A stretch of DNA of 32,734 bases from Thermoplasmata archaeon (GCA_022749935.1 JAKIWQ010000013.1:1-32734), one strand, 5' to 3'. Shown: positions 9,719-18,459, counted from the stretch's first letter. Program-made: numbers and translations. The notes: generated by a model from the sequence alone, not told the origin.

Positions 9719-9747
9719 GGGTACCCGGTCCCGGTACATCCAGGAGA

Positions 9748-10521
9748 GTGAGTCCCGCGCCCAAGGAATCGAAGGACGCCAAGGCCCCCGCGGCTGCTCC
9801 CGCCCCGCCCGCCGAGGCCGAGCCCTCGACCGAGAAAACCCCGAAGAAGGAGAAGGGTGCGAAGGGGAAGGATTCGAAGGAGTCCAAGGACGGCAAGGAA
9901 GGGAAGGAGGGCAAGTCGAAGGGCAAGGGGCCGGGCGCCAAGACACCCAAGTTCGTTTCCGATAATCCCAATTTCCGATACATCGTCCGAGTCGTCAACA
10001 CCGACCTGGACGGGACCCGACCGACCGCGCTCGCGCTTACGGGTGTGAGCGGTGTCGGACTTCGCCTCGCGGAGGTCGCCTGCCTCCTCGCCAACGTTCC
10101 CTCGGGGGAGCGGCTCGGCAACCTTTCCGAGCAGACCGTCGAAGGGATCGAGGCCACCCTCGCTGCCCTCCCGACCAAAGTCCCACTCTGGATGGTCAAC
10201 CACCGCCGGGAGCCCATGATGGGCGAGACGCTCCACTACATCGGTCCCGAGCTCATGACCCGCCGCCGGGACGACATCAACCAAATGCGAATGGTCCGCA
10301 GCTACCGCGGAGTGCGGCACGAGAGGGGCCAGAAGGTCCGCGGCCAACGCACCCGCTCCAACGGGAGGACGGGGATGGCAGCCGGCGTCCTGAAGAAGGA
10401 TGCGAAGGCGGCCGCCGCCGCGGCGGGCAAGGAAGAGTCCGGGTCCCCCGGCGCACCCGCGGCGGCACCGGCCGCCGCCGCCGCGACGGCCCCCGCGGCT
10501 ACACCGGCCAAGAAGAGCTGA
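9748..10521 (+). CDS. rpsM: 30S ribosomal protein uS13 with long N- and C-terminal low-complexity extensions
   Basis: Core FRYIVRVVNTDLDGTRPTALALTGVSGVGLRLAEVACLL...HYIGPELMTRRRDDINQMRMVRSYRGVRHERGQKVRGQRTRSNGRTG; GTG is the only standard start before the core. Confidence 0.93.
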   Translation: MSPAPKESKDAKAPAAAPAPPAEAEPSTEKTPKKEKGAKGKDSKESKDGKEGKEGKSKGKGPGAKTPKFVSDNPNFRYIVRVVNTDLDGTRPTALALTGVSGVGLRLAEVACLLANVPSGERLGNLSEQTVEGIEATLAALPTKVPLWMVNHRREPMMGETLHYIGPELMTRRRDDINQMRMVRSYRGVRHERGQKVRGQRTRSNGRTGMAAGVLKKDAKAAAAAAGKEESGSPGAPAAAPAAAAATAPAATPAKKS

Positions 10522-10525
10522 ACCG

Positions 10526-11113
10526 ATGGGCGATCCAAAATTCCTGCGCCGTACCTACGATACCCCGAAGCACCCCTGGGAAGCCGGCCGGATGGACGAG
10601 GAGCGGAAGCTGCTCGAAAAGTACGGCCTCAAGAACAAGCGCGAACTCTGGAAGGCGCAGTCGATCCTTCGTGGATTCCGACGGCAGGCCCGTGACCTCC
10701 AAGCCCGTCTACGGGCCGGCGAGCCGCAGGCCGAGCGGGAAACGGCGGGTCTCCTCGGGCGCCTGAGCCGGCTCGGCGTCCTCTCCCAAAGTACGCCCTC
10801 CATCGACGATGTGCTCGCGCTCACGACCGAAGATGTACTCCGACGCCGGTTCGAGTGGGTCGTGTTCCATCGTGAGCTCGCCCCGACGCCCCGCGGGGCT
10901 CGTCAGTGGATCGTCCACGGGCACTTCTCGATCGGCGACCATCGCGTGACCCGCCCGGGGTATCTCGTCCCCTCGGCGGACGAGACCCGGATCAGCTACA
11001 CCCCTACGAGCCCGCTCTCGGACGACGACCACTCCCAGCGCTCCGCCCTCCGCGAGCGCCTCACGGCCCGTTCAGCGCCCCAGGAAGCCCCGCCCCCGCC
11101 GCAGGAGGCCTAG
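10526..11113 (+). CDS. rpsD: 30S ribosomal protein uS4
   Basis: MGDPKFLRRTYDTPKHPWEAGRMDEERKLLEKYGLKNKRELWKAQSILRGFRRQARDL; VHGHFSIGDHRVTRPGYLV. Confidence 0.96.
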   Translation: MGDPKFLRRTYDTPKHPWEAGRMDEERKLLEKYGLKNKRELWKAQSILRGFRRQARDLQARLRAGEPQAERETAGLLGRLSRLGVLSQSTPSIDDVLALTTEDVLRRRFEWVVFHRELAPTPRGARQWIVHGHFSIGDHRVTRPGYLVPSADETRISYTPTSPLSDDDHSQRSALRERLTARSAPQEAPPPPQEA

Positions 11114-11116
11114 GCC

Positions 11117-11500
11117 ATGGCGAAGATCGGTATCGCCCACATCTACGCCAGCTACAACAACATCCACATCACGGTCACCGACATCACGGGAGCCGAGACG
11201 CTCGCGAAGGCGACCGGTGGGATGGTCGTGAAGGCGGCGCGCGACGAGTCGAGTCCCTACGCGGCGATGAAGGCCGCCGACCAGATCGCCGCGGCGATTA
11301 AGGAAAAGGGGTACGACACGCTCCACGTCCGGGTGCGGGCGCCCGGAGGGAACCGGTCGCGATCTCCCGGACCGGGAGCTCAGGCGGCCATCCGGGCCCT
11401 CGCCCGGGCCGGGGTCAAGATCCAGCGGATCGAGGACGTCACTCCCGTTCCGCACGACGGAACGAAGCCGAAGGGCGGCCGACGCGGTCGGCGGGTGTAG
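11117..11500 (+). CDS. rpsK: 30S ribosomal protein uS11
   Basis: [49 protein letters not shown]-terminal [21 protein letters not shown]. Confidence 0.97.
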   Translation: MAKIGIAHIYASYNNIHITVTDITGAETLAKATGGMVVKAARDESSPYAAMKAADQIAAAIKEKGYDTLHVRVRAPGGNRSRSPGPGAQAAIRALARAGVKIQRIEDVTPVPHDGTKPKGGRRGRRV

Positions 11501-11504
11501 TCCG

Positions 11505-12350
11505 ATGCCCGTCATGCTCCAGGAGTTGAAGCCCCGCTCCGCGGTCGTCGAAGTGGCGGACGCGACGGCGTCGCAGGTGAACGCGATCCGGCGCACGCTC
11601 CTCGCCGACCTTCCGAAGCTCGCGATCGAGGATGTCGAGTTTCACCTCGGCCCCATCCGGGACGAGGCGACCGGCAAGGACTACGACTCCTCGACCAGCA
11701 TGTTCGACGAGGCGATCGCGCTTCGTCTCGGACTCCTCCCCATCCCGACCGACCTCTCCGAGTTCCGTCGCAAGTCCGAGTGCACCTGCGCGGGGGCCGG
11801 GTGTCCCCACTGCCAGGTGATGTTCTCCATCGACCGGAAGGGCCCTTGCACCGTCTATGCTCGGGACGTGGTCCCGCTCGGCGATGCGACGCTGGCCATC
11901 CTCGAACCCGAGATCCCGATCGTCCGCCTCGGCGCCCGGCAGGCGCTGCTCGCCTACGCGACGGCGGTGGTCGGCACGGCCCGGGAACACGCCAAGTGGC
12001 AGGTCGCCCAGGGCGTCGGGATGTTCCCCCGTCCCCACGTCAAGATCGCCAAGAAACCGGACTGCACCGACGCGTGCCTCAAGCGCACGGCGGGTTCGTG
12101 CCCGGTCAACATCCTCGAGTTCGCCGGCGGAAAACTCTCCGTCACGGACGAGTTGAAGTGCATCGACTGCGGCGCGTGCGAGAAGACGTGCGAACACGGG
12201 TCGATCAAGATCGTCCCGGATACGGCGGACTTCTTCCTCCGCTTCGAGACGGACGGCTCGCTTACGCCCCGCGAGGCGCTGCGGTTCGCGCTCAAGGACC
12301 TCAAGCGCCGCTTCGAGGAGCTCCGCGAAGCGATCCAGGCGATCCCGTAA
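11505..12350 (+). CDS. rpoD: DNA-directed RNA polymerase subunit D with ferredoxin-like Fe-S domain
   Basis: ASQVNAIRRTLLADLPKLAIEDVEFH; inserted CTDACLKRTAGSCP and CIDCGACEKTCEH cysteine motifs. Confidence 0.95.
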   Translation: MPVMLQELKPRSAVVEVADATASQVNAIRRTLLADLPKLAIEDVEFHLGPIRDEATGKDYDSSTSMFDEAIALRLGLLPIPTDLSEFRRKSECTCAGAGCPHCQVMFSIDRKGPCTVYARDVVPLGDATLAILEPEIPIVRLGARQALLAYATAVVGTAREHAKWQVAQGVGMFPRPHVKIAKKPDCTDACLKRTAGSCPVNILEFAGGKLSVTDELKCIDCGACEKTCEHGSIKIVPDTADFFLRFETDGSLTPREALRFALKDLKRRFEELREAIQAIP

Positions 12351-13410
12351 GTCGCCCGGCGCTCGTCCAGTCGTACCGAAGGATCGCGGCGATCCCCCCG
12401 AGCCCGTCCAGCTTGGCTCCGTTCTCTCCCTCGTCCCGTACCACGAACAGTCTCGCCCGGGCGCTCCGAGCGCGGTCCAGGATCGGGATCACGACCGGGT
12501 CGGTGAGGAGCCGCTCCGACACCAAGAGGGTCTCGATGGCTCCGGCGTCGACCGCTTCGCTCACCTCCGCCTGCCCCACCGCCGCCCGTGTGCCGGTCGC
12601 CAGGGAGCGGACGAGTCGCTCCACGACGTGGGCCTCCTCGGCGGCGACGCTTCCCCGGAGCACCTCGGTGGCCTTGCCCGACTTGAGGAGCTCGTCGATC
12701 CCGACGCGTCCGGACTCGGCGGTCGCGTAGACCTTCAGTTTCAACGAGACGACGGGGTCCTCCTCGTGCAGGCGGCGGGCGAGCTCCTCTTTGAGAAACC
12801 CGGGTCCGGCGATGAGGACGGCGTGCGCCGGGGCTCCCTCCCGGCGGAGGAGGGCGATGAGCTCGTCGGCGTACGTCGTCCGGTCCTTCTCACTCTGGCC
12901 GCCCTCGTACCGCTTGCCGGCGATCGTCCGCTTCACGTCGGCCACGGGCTCGATGGCCCGCCCGCGGAGTCGCACGATGGAGGAATCCCCCCAATCGACC
13001 GCCGCGAGCAGGATGGTCGGCTCGCCCGTTCCCGCGAGCCCCTCCTCGAGGAGCACGCGGTCCCCGGCCGAGGTAGAATTCTTCAGGACCGTCACTTCGT
13101 CGCCCTCGGCGAGGTCGAGCGTGTGGTGGCGACCGATGTCGAAGGGCCCCTCCCGGATCGGACCCGTGATCCGTACGTGCTTCGTGAACCCGTGGAACTC
13201 GACCTGTTCGACGGCGACGACGATCCATACCCGCCGGCGCGTGCGCTCCGCGCCCGGCACGTCGGCCGGTGCCTCCGGGTCCCTTCGAGTGGTCGACCCG
13301 CCGGCGATGTCCCCCGGCCGAACGAACCGCGCGATCCGCCACAGGTCGCTCGGGCTCTCGAGCCGGAGCCGGAGGAGCCCCGTCACCCGGTCTTGGTGGA
13401 GGAGGCGCAC
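12301..13410 (-). CDS. pelA: mRNA surveillance protein pelota (aPelota)
   Basis: ESPSDLWRIARFVRPGDIAGGSTTR, HGFTKHVRITGPIREGP, AVDWGDSSIVRLRG, IAGPGFLKEEL, LGGIAAILRYDW. Confidence 0.95.
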   Translation of the reverse strand: MRLLHQDRVTGLLRLRLESPSDLWRIARFVRPGDIAGGSTTRRDPEAPADVPGAERTRRRVWIVVAVEQVEFHGFTKHVRITGPIREGPFDIGRHHTLDLAEGDEVTVLKNSTSAGDRVLLEEGLAGTGEPTILLAAVDWGDSSIVRLRGRAIEPVADVKRTIAGKRYEGGQSEKDRTTYADELIALLRREGAPAHAVLIAGPGFLKEELARRLHEEDPVVSLKLKVYATAESGRVGIDELLKSGKATEVLRGSVAAEEAHVVERLVRSLATGTRAAVGQAEVSEAVDAGAIETLLVSERLLTDPVVIPILDRARSARARLFVVRDEGENGAKLDGLGGIAAILRYDWTSAGRLTGSPGSLRGAPRSGA

Positions 13411-13520
13411 GATCGACTCCGGAGCCCTCCCGACGAGCCCGGCCCATAAGCGGCTTTCGCTCTCGAGAGGTCGCCGTCGATAGGCTTAATGCGGAGGGCC
13501 TGGTCCCGCCGCCATCGGGA

Positions 13521-13534
13521 GGAGGTACCCCCTG
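13521..13534 (+). promoter_or_regulatory. Shine-Dalgarno (GGAGGT) positioned for a CTG start codon
   Basis: GGAGGTACCCCCTG; 5-nt spacing to CTG at 13532. Confidence 0.6.
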
Positions 13535-14845
13535 AACGGTCGGTATGCCGAGCTGTTCCGCCAACGCTCGTTCGCTTCCTTCCTGACGGCCGGGGCGCTC
13601 CAATTCGCGGCACCGGGCACCGCCTCGGTCATCCTTTTTTTCTCGGTCGCGGTCGCCTATCCCGCCGACCACCGGGTAGCGTACGCGGCGCTCGCCCTCG
13701 CCCTCCTCGGCCTCTCCTCCACGGTCCCGACGCTGATCGCCGCCTTCTATTCCGGGGCCCTCGCGGACCGGCACGACCGAGGGACGTTGATGCGCCTGGT
13801 CAACCTCATCGGTCTGGTCGCGATCGCCGGGCTCGCCGCCGTGTTCGTCCTCCCGCCCGGAGGGCAGATCCACCTCCCCGGACCGCCGGGGTTCTATCTG
13901 CCCACCTGGATCCTGTTCGTCTACCCGTTGTGGGCGGCGGTCATCGTTTCCTCGACCATCTTCCGGCCCGCGTTCAACACGTCCGTCCCCCGCGTCGTCC
14001 GGCGGGAGTTCCTCGGTCGAGCGAACGGGGCCATCTACGCCATCGCCGGCGGAGTGAGCGCGGCGGGCACCATCGGGGTCGGCATCCTGCTCACCGTCGC
14101 ACCGGCCGCCTACGCCTTCGCCGTCCCGTTCGCCCTGTTCTTCGTCACGCAGGCGGCGCTGCGGGGAGTGGACGTCGACCTCTCGGTGACGCGGACGGGT
14201 CCGACCCGTTCCCTCCTTCGGGACGCCCGCAACGGGTTCACCTACCTCGGACGCCATCGGGCGATCCTCCAGATCACGGTCGCCGGGCTCGTGATCAACT
14301 TCCTGGTCGCCCTCGCGACGGTAGAGCTCGCGCTCTACGTGACGACCTGGCTCGGCCTGACGCAGGGGATCTGGTACGGAGCGATGGTCGCCGCCGCCAC
14401 GGTGGGAGCGTCCGTCGGGTTCGTCCTCGTGGCCAACGTGCGGTTCGAGCCCTGGGCCGGGCGTGCGCTCATCGGACTCACCTGCGCCCTCGGGCTCACC
14501 CTCTTCGCACTCGCGCTCGTCCACACCATCTGGCTCGCGCTCCCGATCATCTTCCTCTTCGGTACCATCCCCGGGATGTTCACGACGATCTTCCTCTCCA
14601 CCATCCAGTCGACCGTCCCGGACGAGATGATGGGACGCGTCTTTTCGGCCGACGAGGTGGGCAGCTACGCCCTCGTACCGGTGGGCCAGTACGCCGGAGG
14701 CGAGCTCACGGTCGCCGCCGGGGTCGAGGGGACGTATCTGTTCGCGGGGGCGACGATCCTCGTTTTCGGTGTGTTCATGTTCGCTGCGTTCGGGGCGCTG
14801 CGGAACCTGTCGTATCCGGGCTCGTCGGCGGCTCCGACGTCCTGA
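13532..14845 (+). CDS. MFS transporter (probable CTG start)
   Basis: In-frame translation LNGRYAELFRQRSFASFLTAGALQFAAPGTASVILFFSVAVAY... continuous with the 352-aa tabulated ORF; ALADRHDRGTLMRLVNLIGL MFS motif. Confidence 0.85.
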   Translation: MNGRYAELFRQRSFASFLTAGALQFAAPGTASVILFFSVAVAYPADHRVAYAALALALLGLSSTVPTLIAAFYSGALADRHDRGTLMRLVNLIGLVAIAGLAAVFVLPPGGQIHLPGPPGFYLPTWILFVYPLWAAVIVSSTIFRPAFNTSVPRVVRREFLGRANGAIYAIAGGVSAAGTIGVGILLTVAPAAYAFAVPFALFFVTQAALRGVDVDLSVTRTGPTRSLLRDARNGFTYLGRHRAILQITVAGLVINFLVALATVELALYVTTWLGLTQGIWYGAMVAAATVGASVGFVLVANVRFEPWAGRALIGLTCALGLTLFALALVHTIWLALPIIFLFGTIPGMFTTIFLSTIQSTVPDEMMGRVFSADEVGSYALVPVGQYAGGELTVAAGVEGTYLFAGATILVFGVFMFAAFGALRNLSYPGSSAAPTS

Positions 14846-15821
14846 CGCCCTCGCCCCCCGGCCCGACCGGAACGGCGGACCGGGCGTACCACGCATGTTC
14901 CGGCCCGATGGTGCGAACGAACCCGAGGTGCTCGTAGAGGAGGACCGCACGTTCGTTCCCTTCCGTCACGTTGAGGGCGGCTACCGTCTCGCGCCGCCCC
15001 CGGAGGGCGTGAAGGTTCGCTACGACGAGGGCCCGGCCGACCCCGTGACCCTGGTCCGCGGGGTCGACCATGACACTGATCAGCAGGGGGCCGTAGGGCG
15101 CGCGTACCGCCAGCGACGCTCCCACGGCGCGACCGTTGAGAGAGGCCAAGGCGGACGCCCAGCCGAGGAACTCCCCGTAGTGGCCGCCCAGCATCTCGCG
15201 TACCTCCCGGGCGGAATCGACGGCCGGATCGGGGTCGCCCAAGAAGAGATACTGGTCGAACTGGCGGTCGAAGGCCGCACGGTGGAGCTGAACGACCGTG
15301 GGCTCGTCCTCGGCGCCGAGGGGGCGGATCCGAATTCCCGGGGGGATGCGGACCTCCGGGAGGGGAGCCCCGGGAGGGAACCGCATCTCGGATCGAGCGT
15401 ATCGACCGAACCCCCGCCGGTGCATGAGGGCGGTTTCCTCATCTGGAGAGAGTCCGACGAGTCCTCCGGGGGAGAGGACCGGAGCGGCTACCTCGGCGGA
15501 GAGGAGACTGAGAAAACGATCGTACGCTTCGGTTCCACCCTCGCCGGGCGCCAGGTAGAGGGTCTGCACCACGATCCCGGAGGGATGCCCGGTCTCCCAG
15601 AGCGCGATCCCTACGGCCTTCCCCTCCCGTCGGTAGAGGCGGCCCTCGGTCATCGCACCCGACCGGATCCGGTCGCTGACCGACGCGATGCGGGGCTCGG
15701 CGTCCGGGGCGTTGCCGGTCCGGGCGAAGGCCGCCGTGATCGCCGGTCGACTGAGCGCGAGGGCGGCGGAGACGTCGGAGGCGAGCGGTACGAGCTCGAC
15801 GTCCGGAGGGTCGGTCGTCAT
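14775..15821 (-). CDS. GNAT family N-acetyltransferase, probably two GNAT domains
   Basis: ATG at 15821 (MTTDPPDVELVPLASDVS...); C-terminal LLISVMVDPADQGHGVGRALVVANLHALR...NVTEGNERAVLLYEHLGF. Confidence 0.87.
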   Translation of the reverse strand: MTTDPPDVELVPLASDVSAALALSRPAITAAFARTGNAPDAEPRIASVSDRIRSGAMTEGRLYRREGKAVGIALWETGHPSGIVVQTLYLAPGEGGTEAYDRFLSLLSAEVAAPVLSPGGLVGLSPDEETALMHRRGFGRYARSEMRFPPGAPLPEVRIPPGIRIRPLGAEDEPTVVQLHRAAFDRQFDQYLFLGDPDPAVDSAREVREMLGGHYGEFLGWASALASLNGRAVGASLAVRAPYGPLLISVMVDPADQGHGVGRALVVANLHALRGRRETVAALNVTEGNERAVLLYEHLGFVRTIGPEHAWYARSAVPVGPGGEGVRTSEPPTSPDTTGSAAPRTQRT

Positions 15822-15943
15822 CGCTCCGGCACGTGGGTCCGGTTCATGGGTTCGTCGCAGGTCTCTCTGGGGGCGAGAAGAACCGCCGGGGCCGGCCGCC
15901 CTTACGATGGCGGGGTGGGGGTGTACCCTGGGTTCCTGCCGAC

Positions 15944-16516
15944 TCAGAGAGTACGAGACGAGGGTTGAACGGCTCCCGATCGCATCGGGCGGGCTCCGGG
16001 TCGGCGCGTCGACCTCCGCGCCAGGGTCCGGCTGAGGAGCGAGTCCAACGAGAGGCGGGGTGCCTCGTAACCGAGGAACAAGGCCGCGTACATGGCGAGG
16101 TAGAGTGGCTGAGCGCCCACGTCGGTCGCCCCGGGAAGGGTCGTGATTTGGGCCCACTGGGTCACGAACAGCGCCAGGTTGAACGCTCCGCCGATGAGGC
16201 ACGCCGCGCGCGTACTCAGCCCTAGCAGGAACGCGAGGGCCAGGTAGAGCGTCACACCGGCGATGGCGAGCGCAAAGAAGGTGGAGTGGGCCGCAACGAA
16301 GACCGCGAACCCATTCCCTCCGAGGGTCAGTCCCCCGTACGCCTGGGCCGTCGACCGGAACGTGGACCAGTACTGATTGGCCGGATCGAAGATGTACACC
16401 AGATTGAACGACCAGAGGACTCCGAGCCCGAGGCGAAGGGCCAACATCCCTCGGCGGGAGAGGTCCGTCGGCCGACGGAGACCCGGCCCCGCGATCTCCT
16501 CCGGATTCGCGCTCAT
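15944..16516 (-). CDS. DoxX-like membrane protein
   Basis: ATG at 16516; ALRLGLGVLWSFNLVYIFDPANQYWSTFR with 4 TM-like segments. Confidence 0.65.
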   Translation of the reverse strand: MSANPEEIAGPGLRRPTDLSRRGMLALRLGLGVLWSFNLVYIFDPANQYWSTFRSTAQAYGGLTLGGNGFAVFVAAHSTFFALAIAGVTLYLALAFLLGLSTRAACLIGGAFNLALFVTQWAQITTLPGATDVGAQPLYLAMYAALFLGYEAPRLSLDSLLSRTLARRSTRRPGARPMRSGAVQPSSRTL

Positions 16517-16561
16517 CGTGCGACCGAGGGAGGTCCGTCCACTTGAACGGGTGTGGTAACC

Positions 16562-16614
16562 CCGTGAGACCACCGGGCGGACCGAGCCCCCGCGGGGTCA
16601 CGGAGGTCTCACGG
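16562..16614. repeat. Inverted repeat CCGTGAGACC / GGTCTCACGG in a divergent intergenic region
   Basis: Perfect 10-bp arms at 16562-16571 and 16605-16614; further CCCCGCGGGG palindrome inside the spacer. Confidence 0.6.
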
Positions 16615-16726
16615 CGAGCCAACCCCCTCGGGCCCTCGGTCGGCCCGGAGGATCCGCTCACCCCGAACGTTTTTCCCCCAGACGCGATGGGCCGGGGACC
16701 TGGCCCCCTCTAGGAGCATCGCGGGA

Positions 16727-18289
16727 ATGTCGGATTCCGAGGGGTCGCACCGCGTCGACCATATTGTCGTGGCGATGTTCGAGAACCGGTCGTTCGACAA
16801 CCTGCTCGGGTACCTGTACCGACCCGGCGAAGTGCCGGCCTTCGAAGGCGTGGTCGGGAGGAATCTCTCGAACCCGATCCCCGAATACGCCCTGCTCGCG
16901 GACCGACACCAAGTTCCGGTCCACCCCACCGAGAAGATGGGTACTCCAGATCCTGACCCCGGCGAAGAGTACCCCCACGTCAACACCCAGATCTACGGAG
17001 GCGTCACGCCCGAGGCGAATCGGCTCAAGGGGTCCGAGGAGATGGAGCCACCGTTCAACGCCCCCTCCGATCCGCGCGTCCCCCCCACGATGGATGGGTT
17101 CGTCGCGGACTACATCAACACCCTACAGGTCACGCGGGGGCGGCCCCCGCGATTCGACGAGTACTCCCAGATCATGGGGTGCTACACCCCGGCGCAGCTT
17201 CCGGTGACCTCGACGTTGGCGAAGGGGTTTGCCTGCTTCGACCACTGGTTCTGCGAGGTTCCGTCCCAGACGTACGCGAACCGTTCGTTCTTCCACGCCG
17301 CCTCGTCCTCCGGGTTTGTTCTCAACGGGCCGATCGGCAATTTCCCGCTCCACAACGACGCCGAGACGATCTTCGAGCGCCTGGAAGCGGCCGGCGTCAG
17401 CTGGCGGGTCTACTTCCATCCGCTGCAGTGCGTGTCGGCCACCGGCCTCATCCACGCACCCCGACTCGCCCGGTACTTCGCGACCCACTTCTTCTCGATT
17501 GACGATTTCATCGTCGACGCCGCTCGCGGGAAGCTGCCGGCGTACGCGTTCATCGAGCCCAGCCTCATCCCGCCCCACACCGACATGCACCCGCCCGGCG
17601 ATACCCGCCTGCGTCGACTCCTCTCCTTTCTCCCCAAGCCCACGTCGGTGCACGGTGGCGAGTCGCTCTTCGCGAGAATCTACGAGGCCATCCGGACTTC
17701 CGCGTCGGCCACCGGCTCGAACTTCGAGAACACGCTCCTGCTCGCCACCTTCGACGAACACGGGGGGACGTACGACCATGTCCCCCCGCCGCGTGTCCCG
17801 CCTCCGGATCCGAAGGCGACGGCGGGCCAGATGGGATTCCGATTCGACCGCTCGGGAGTTCGTGTCCCGACGATCGCGATCTCGGCCTGGATCGACCCGC
17901 GCACGGTCGTAAACGCCGAGTACCGGGCCACGTCGGTCATCCGGACGCTGCGGGAGCGTTGGTCGCTCGGACCCCCTCTCACGGGGCGCGATGCGGTGGC
18001 CGCCGACATCGCTCCGCTGCTCACCCGCTCGACCCCGCGACCCCCCGCGGAGTGGCCCCGGGTGGCCGTACCTCCTCTCCCACGCTTGGGCCTCCTGGAG
18101 GCCGTCTTCACCCCGCTCCCGGCGCTCGGTCGAGATCTCTTCGGGGCGGCGTTGTCCTACGAGTCGCAGAAGACCGGCCGGGCGACGCGCTTGAACCTCG
18201 GACGGGCCTCGCACTGGAGGGCCCGTCGGTATGTACGACGGCTTCGTTCCGTCTCCTTCGTGCGGGCCCACACCCGGTCGAGGCGCTAG
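16727..18289 (+). CDS. Phosphoesterase family protein (acid phosphatase / phospholipase C-like)
   Basis: VDHIVVAMFENRSFDNLLGYL, CFDHWFCEVPSQTYANRSFFHAASSSG, LLATFDEHGGTYDHVPPP; no obvious signal peptide. Confidence 0.88.
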   Translation: MSDSEGSHRVDHIVVAMFENRSFDNLLGYLYRPGEVPAFEGVVGRNLSNPIPEYALLADRHQVPVHPTEKMGTPDPDPGEEYPHVNTQIYGGVTPEANRLKGSEEMEPPFNAPSDPRVPPTMDGFVADYINTLQVTRGRPPRFDEYSQIMGCYTPAQLPVTSTLAKGFACFDHWFCEVPSQTYANRSFFHAASSSGFVLNGPIGNFPLHNDAETIFERLEAAGVSWRVYFHPLQCVSATGLIHAPRLARYFATHFFSIDDFIVDAARGKLPAYAFIEPSLIPPHTDMHPPGDTRLRRLLSFLPKPTSVHGGESLFARIYEAIRTSASATGSNFENTLLLATFDEHGGTYDHVPPPRVPPPDPKATAGQMGFRFDRSGVRVPTIAISAWIDPRTVVNAEYRATSVIRTLRERWSLGPPLTGRDAVAADIAPLLTRSTPRPPAEWPRVAVPPLPRLGLLEAVFTPLPALGRDLFGAALSYESQKTGRATRLNLGRASHWRARRYVRRLRSVSFVRAHTRSRR

Positions 18290-18426
18290 ACCCCCGGCGC
18301 ATCGGGCTAGGGGAACCGGCGGGGCCCATGTCCGACGGTTCGACCGGAGGTGGAAATAATTCCCGGACTCCCGACCTCCCTCCACCACCCACGGGATTCA
18401 AATAGAAGCAAGACGATATGTCAATC

Positions 18427-18455
18427 GTCAGACAAAGATAGGGGTATTGTCTGAC
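18427..18455. promoter_or_regulatory. Putative RHH operator: perfect inverted repeat GTCAGACAA-N11-TTGTCTGAC
   Basis: 9-bp perfect arms, 20-bp centre spacing, ending 4 nt before the ATG at 18460 of an RHH gene. Confidence 0.75.
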
Positions 18456-18459
18456 AGAC

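Noticed and set aside
10409-10512. GC-rich repetitive tract gcggcaccggccgccgccgccgcgacg as a possible DNA repeat
   Set aside because: It encodes the Ala-rich tail of uS13; codon-level low complexity rather than a separate repeat element.
12890-14950. 686-aa ORF on - strand
   Set aside because: Antisense to the MFS gene and overlapping pelota in another frame; low-complexity charged composition with no domain signature.
15822-16661. N-terminal 280 aa of the 628-aa ORF upstream of the GNAT gene
   Set aside because: Shadow of the DoxX-like gene in another frame; true GNAT start is the ATG at 15821.
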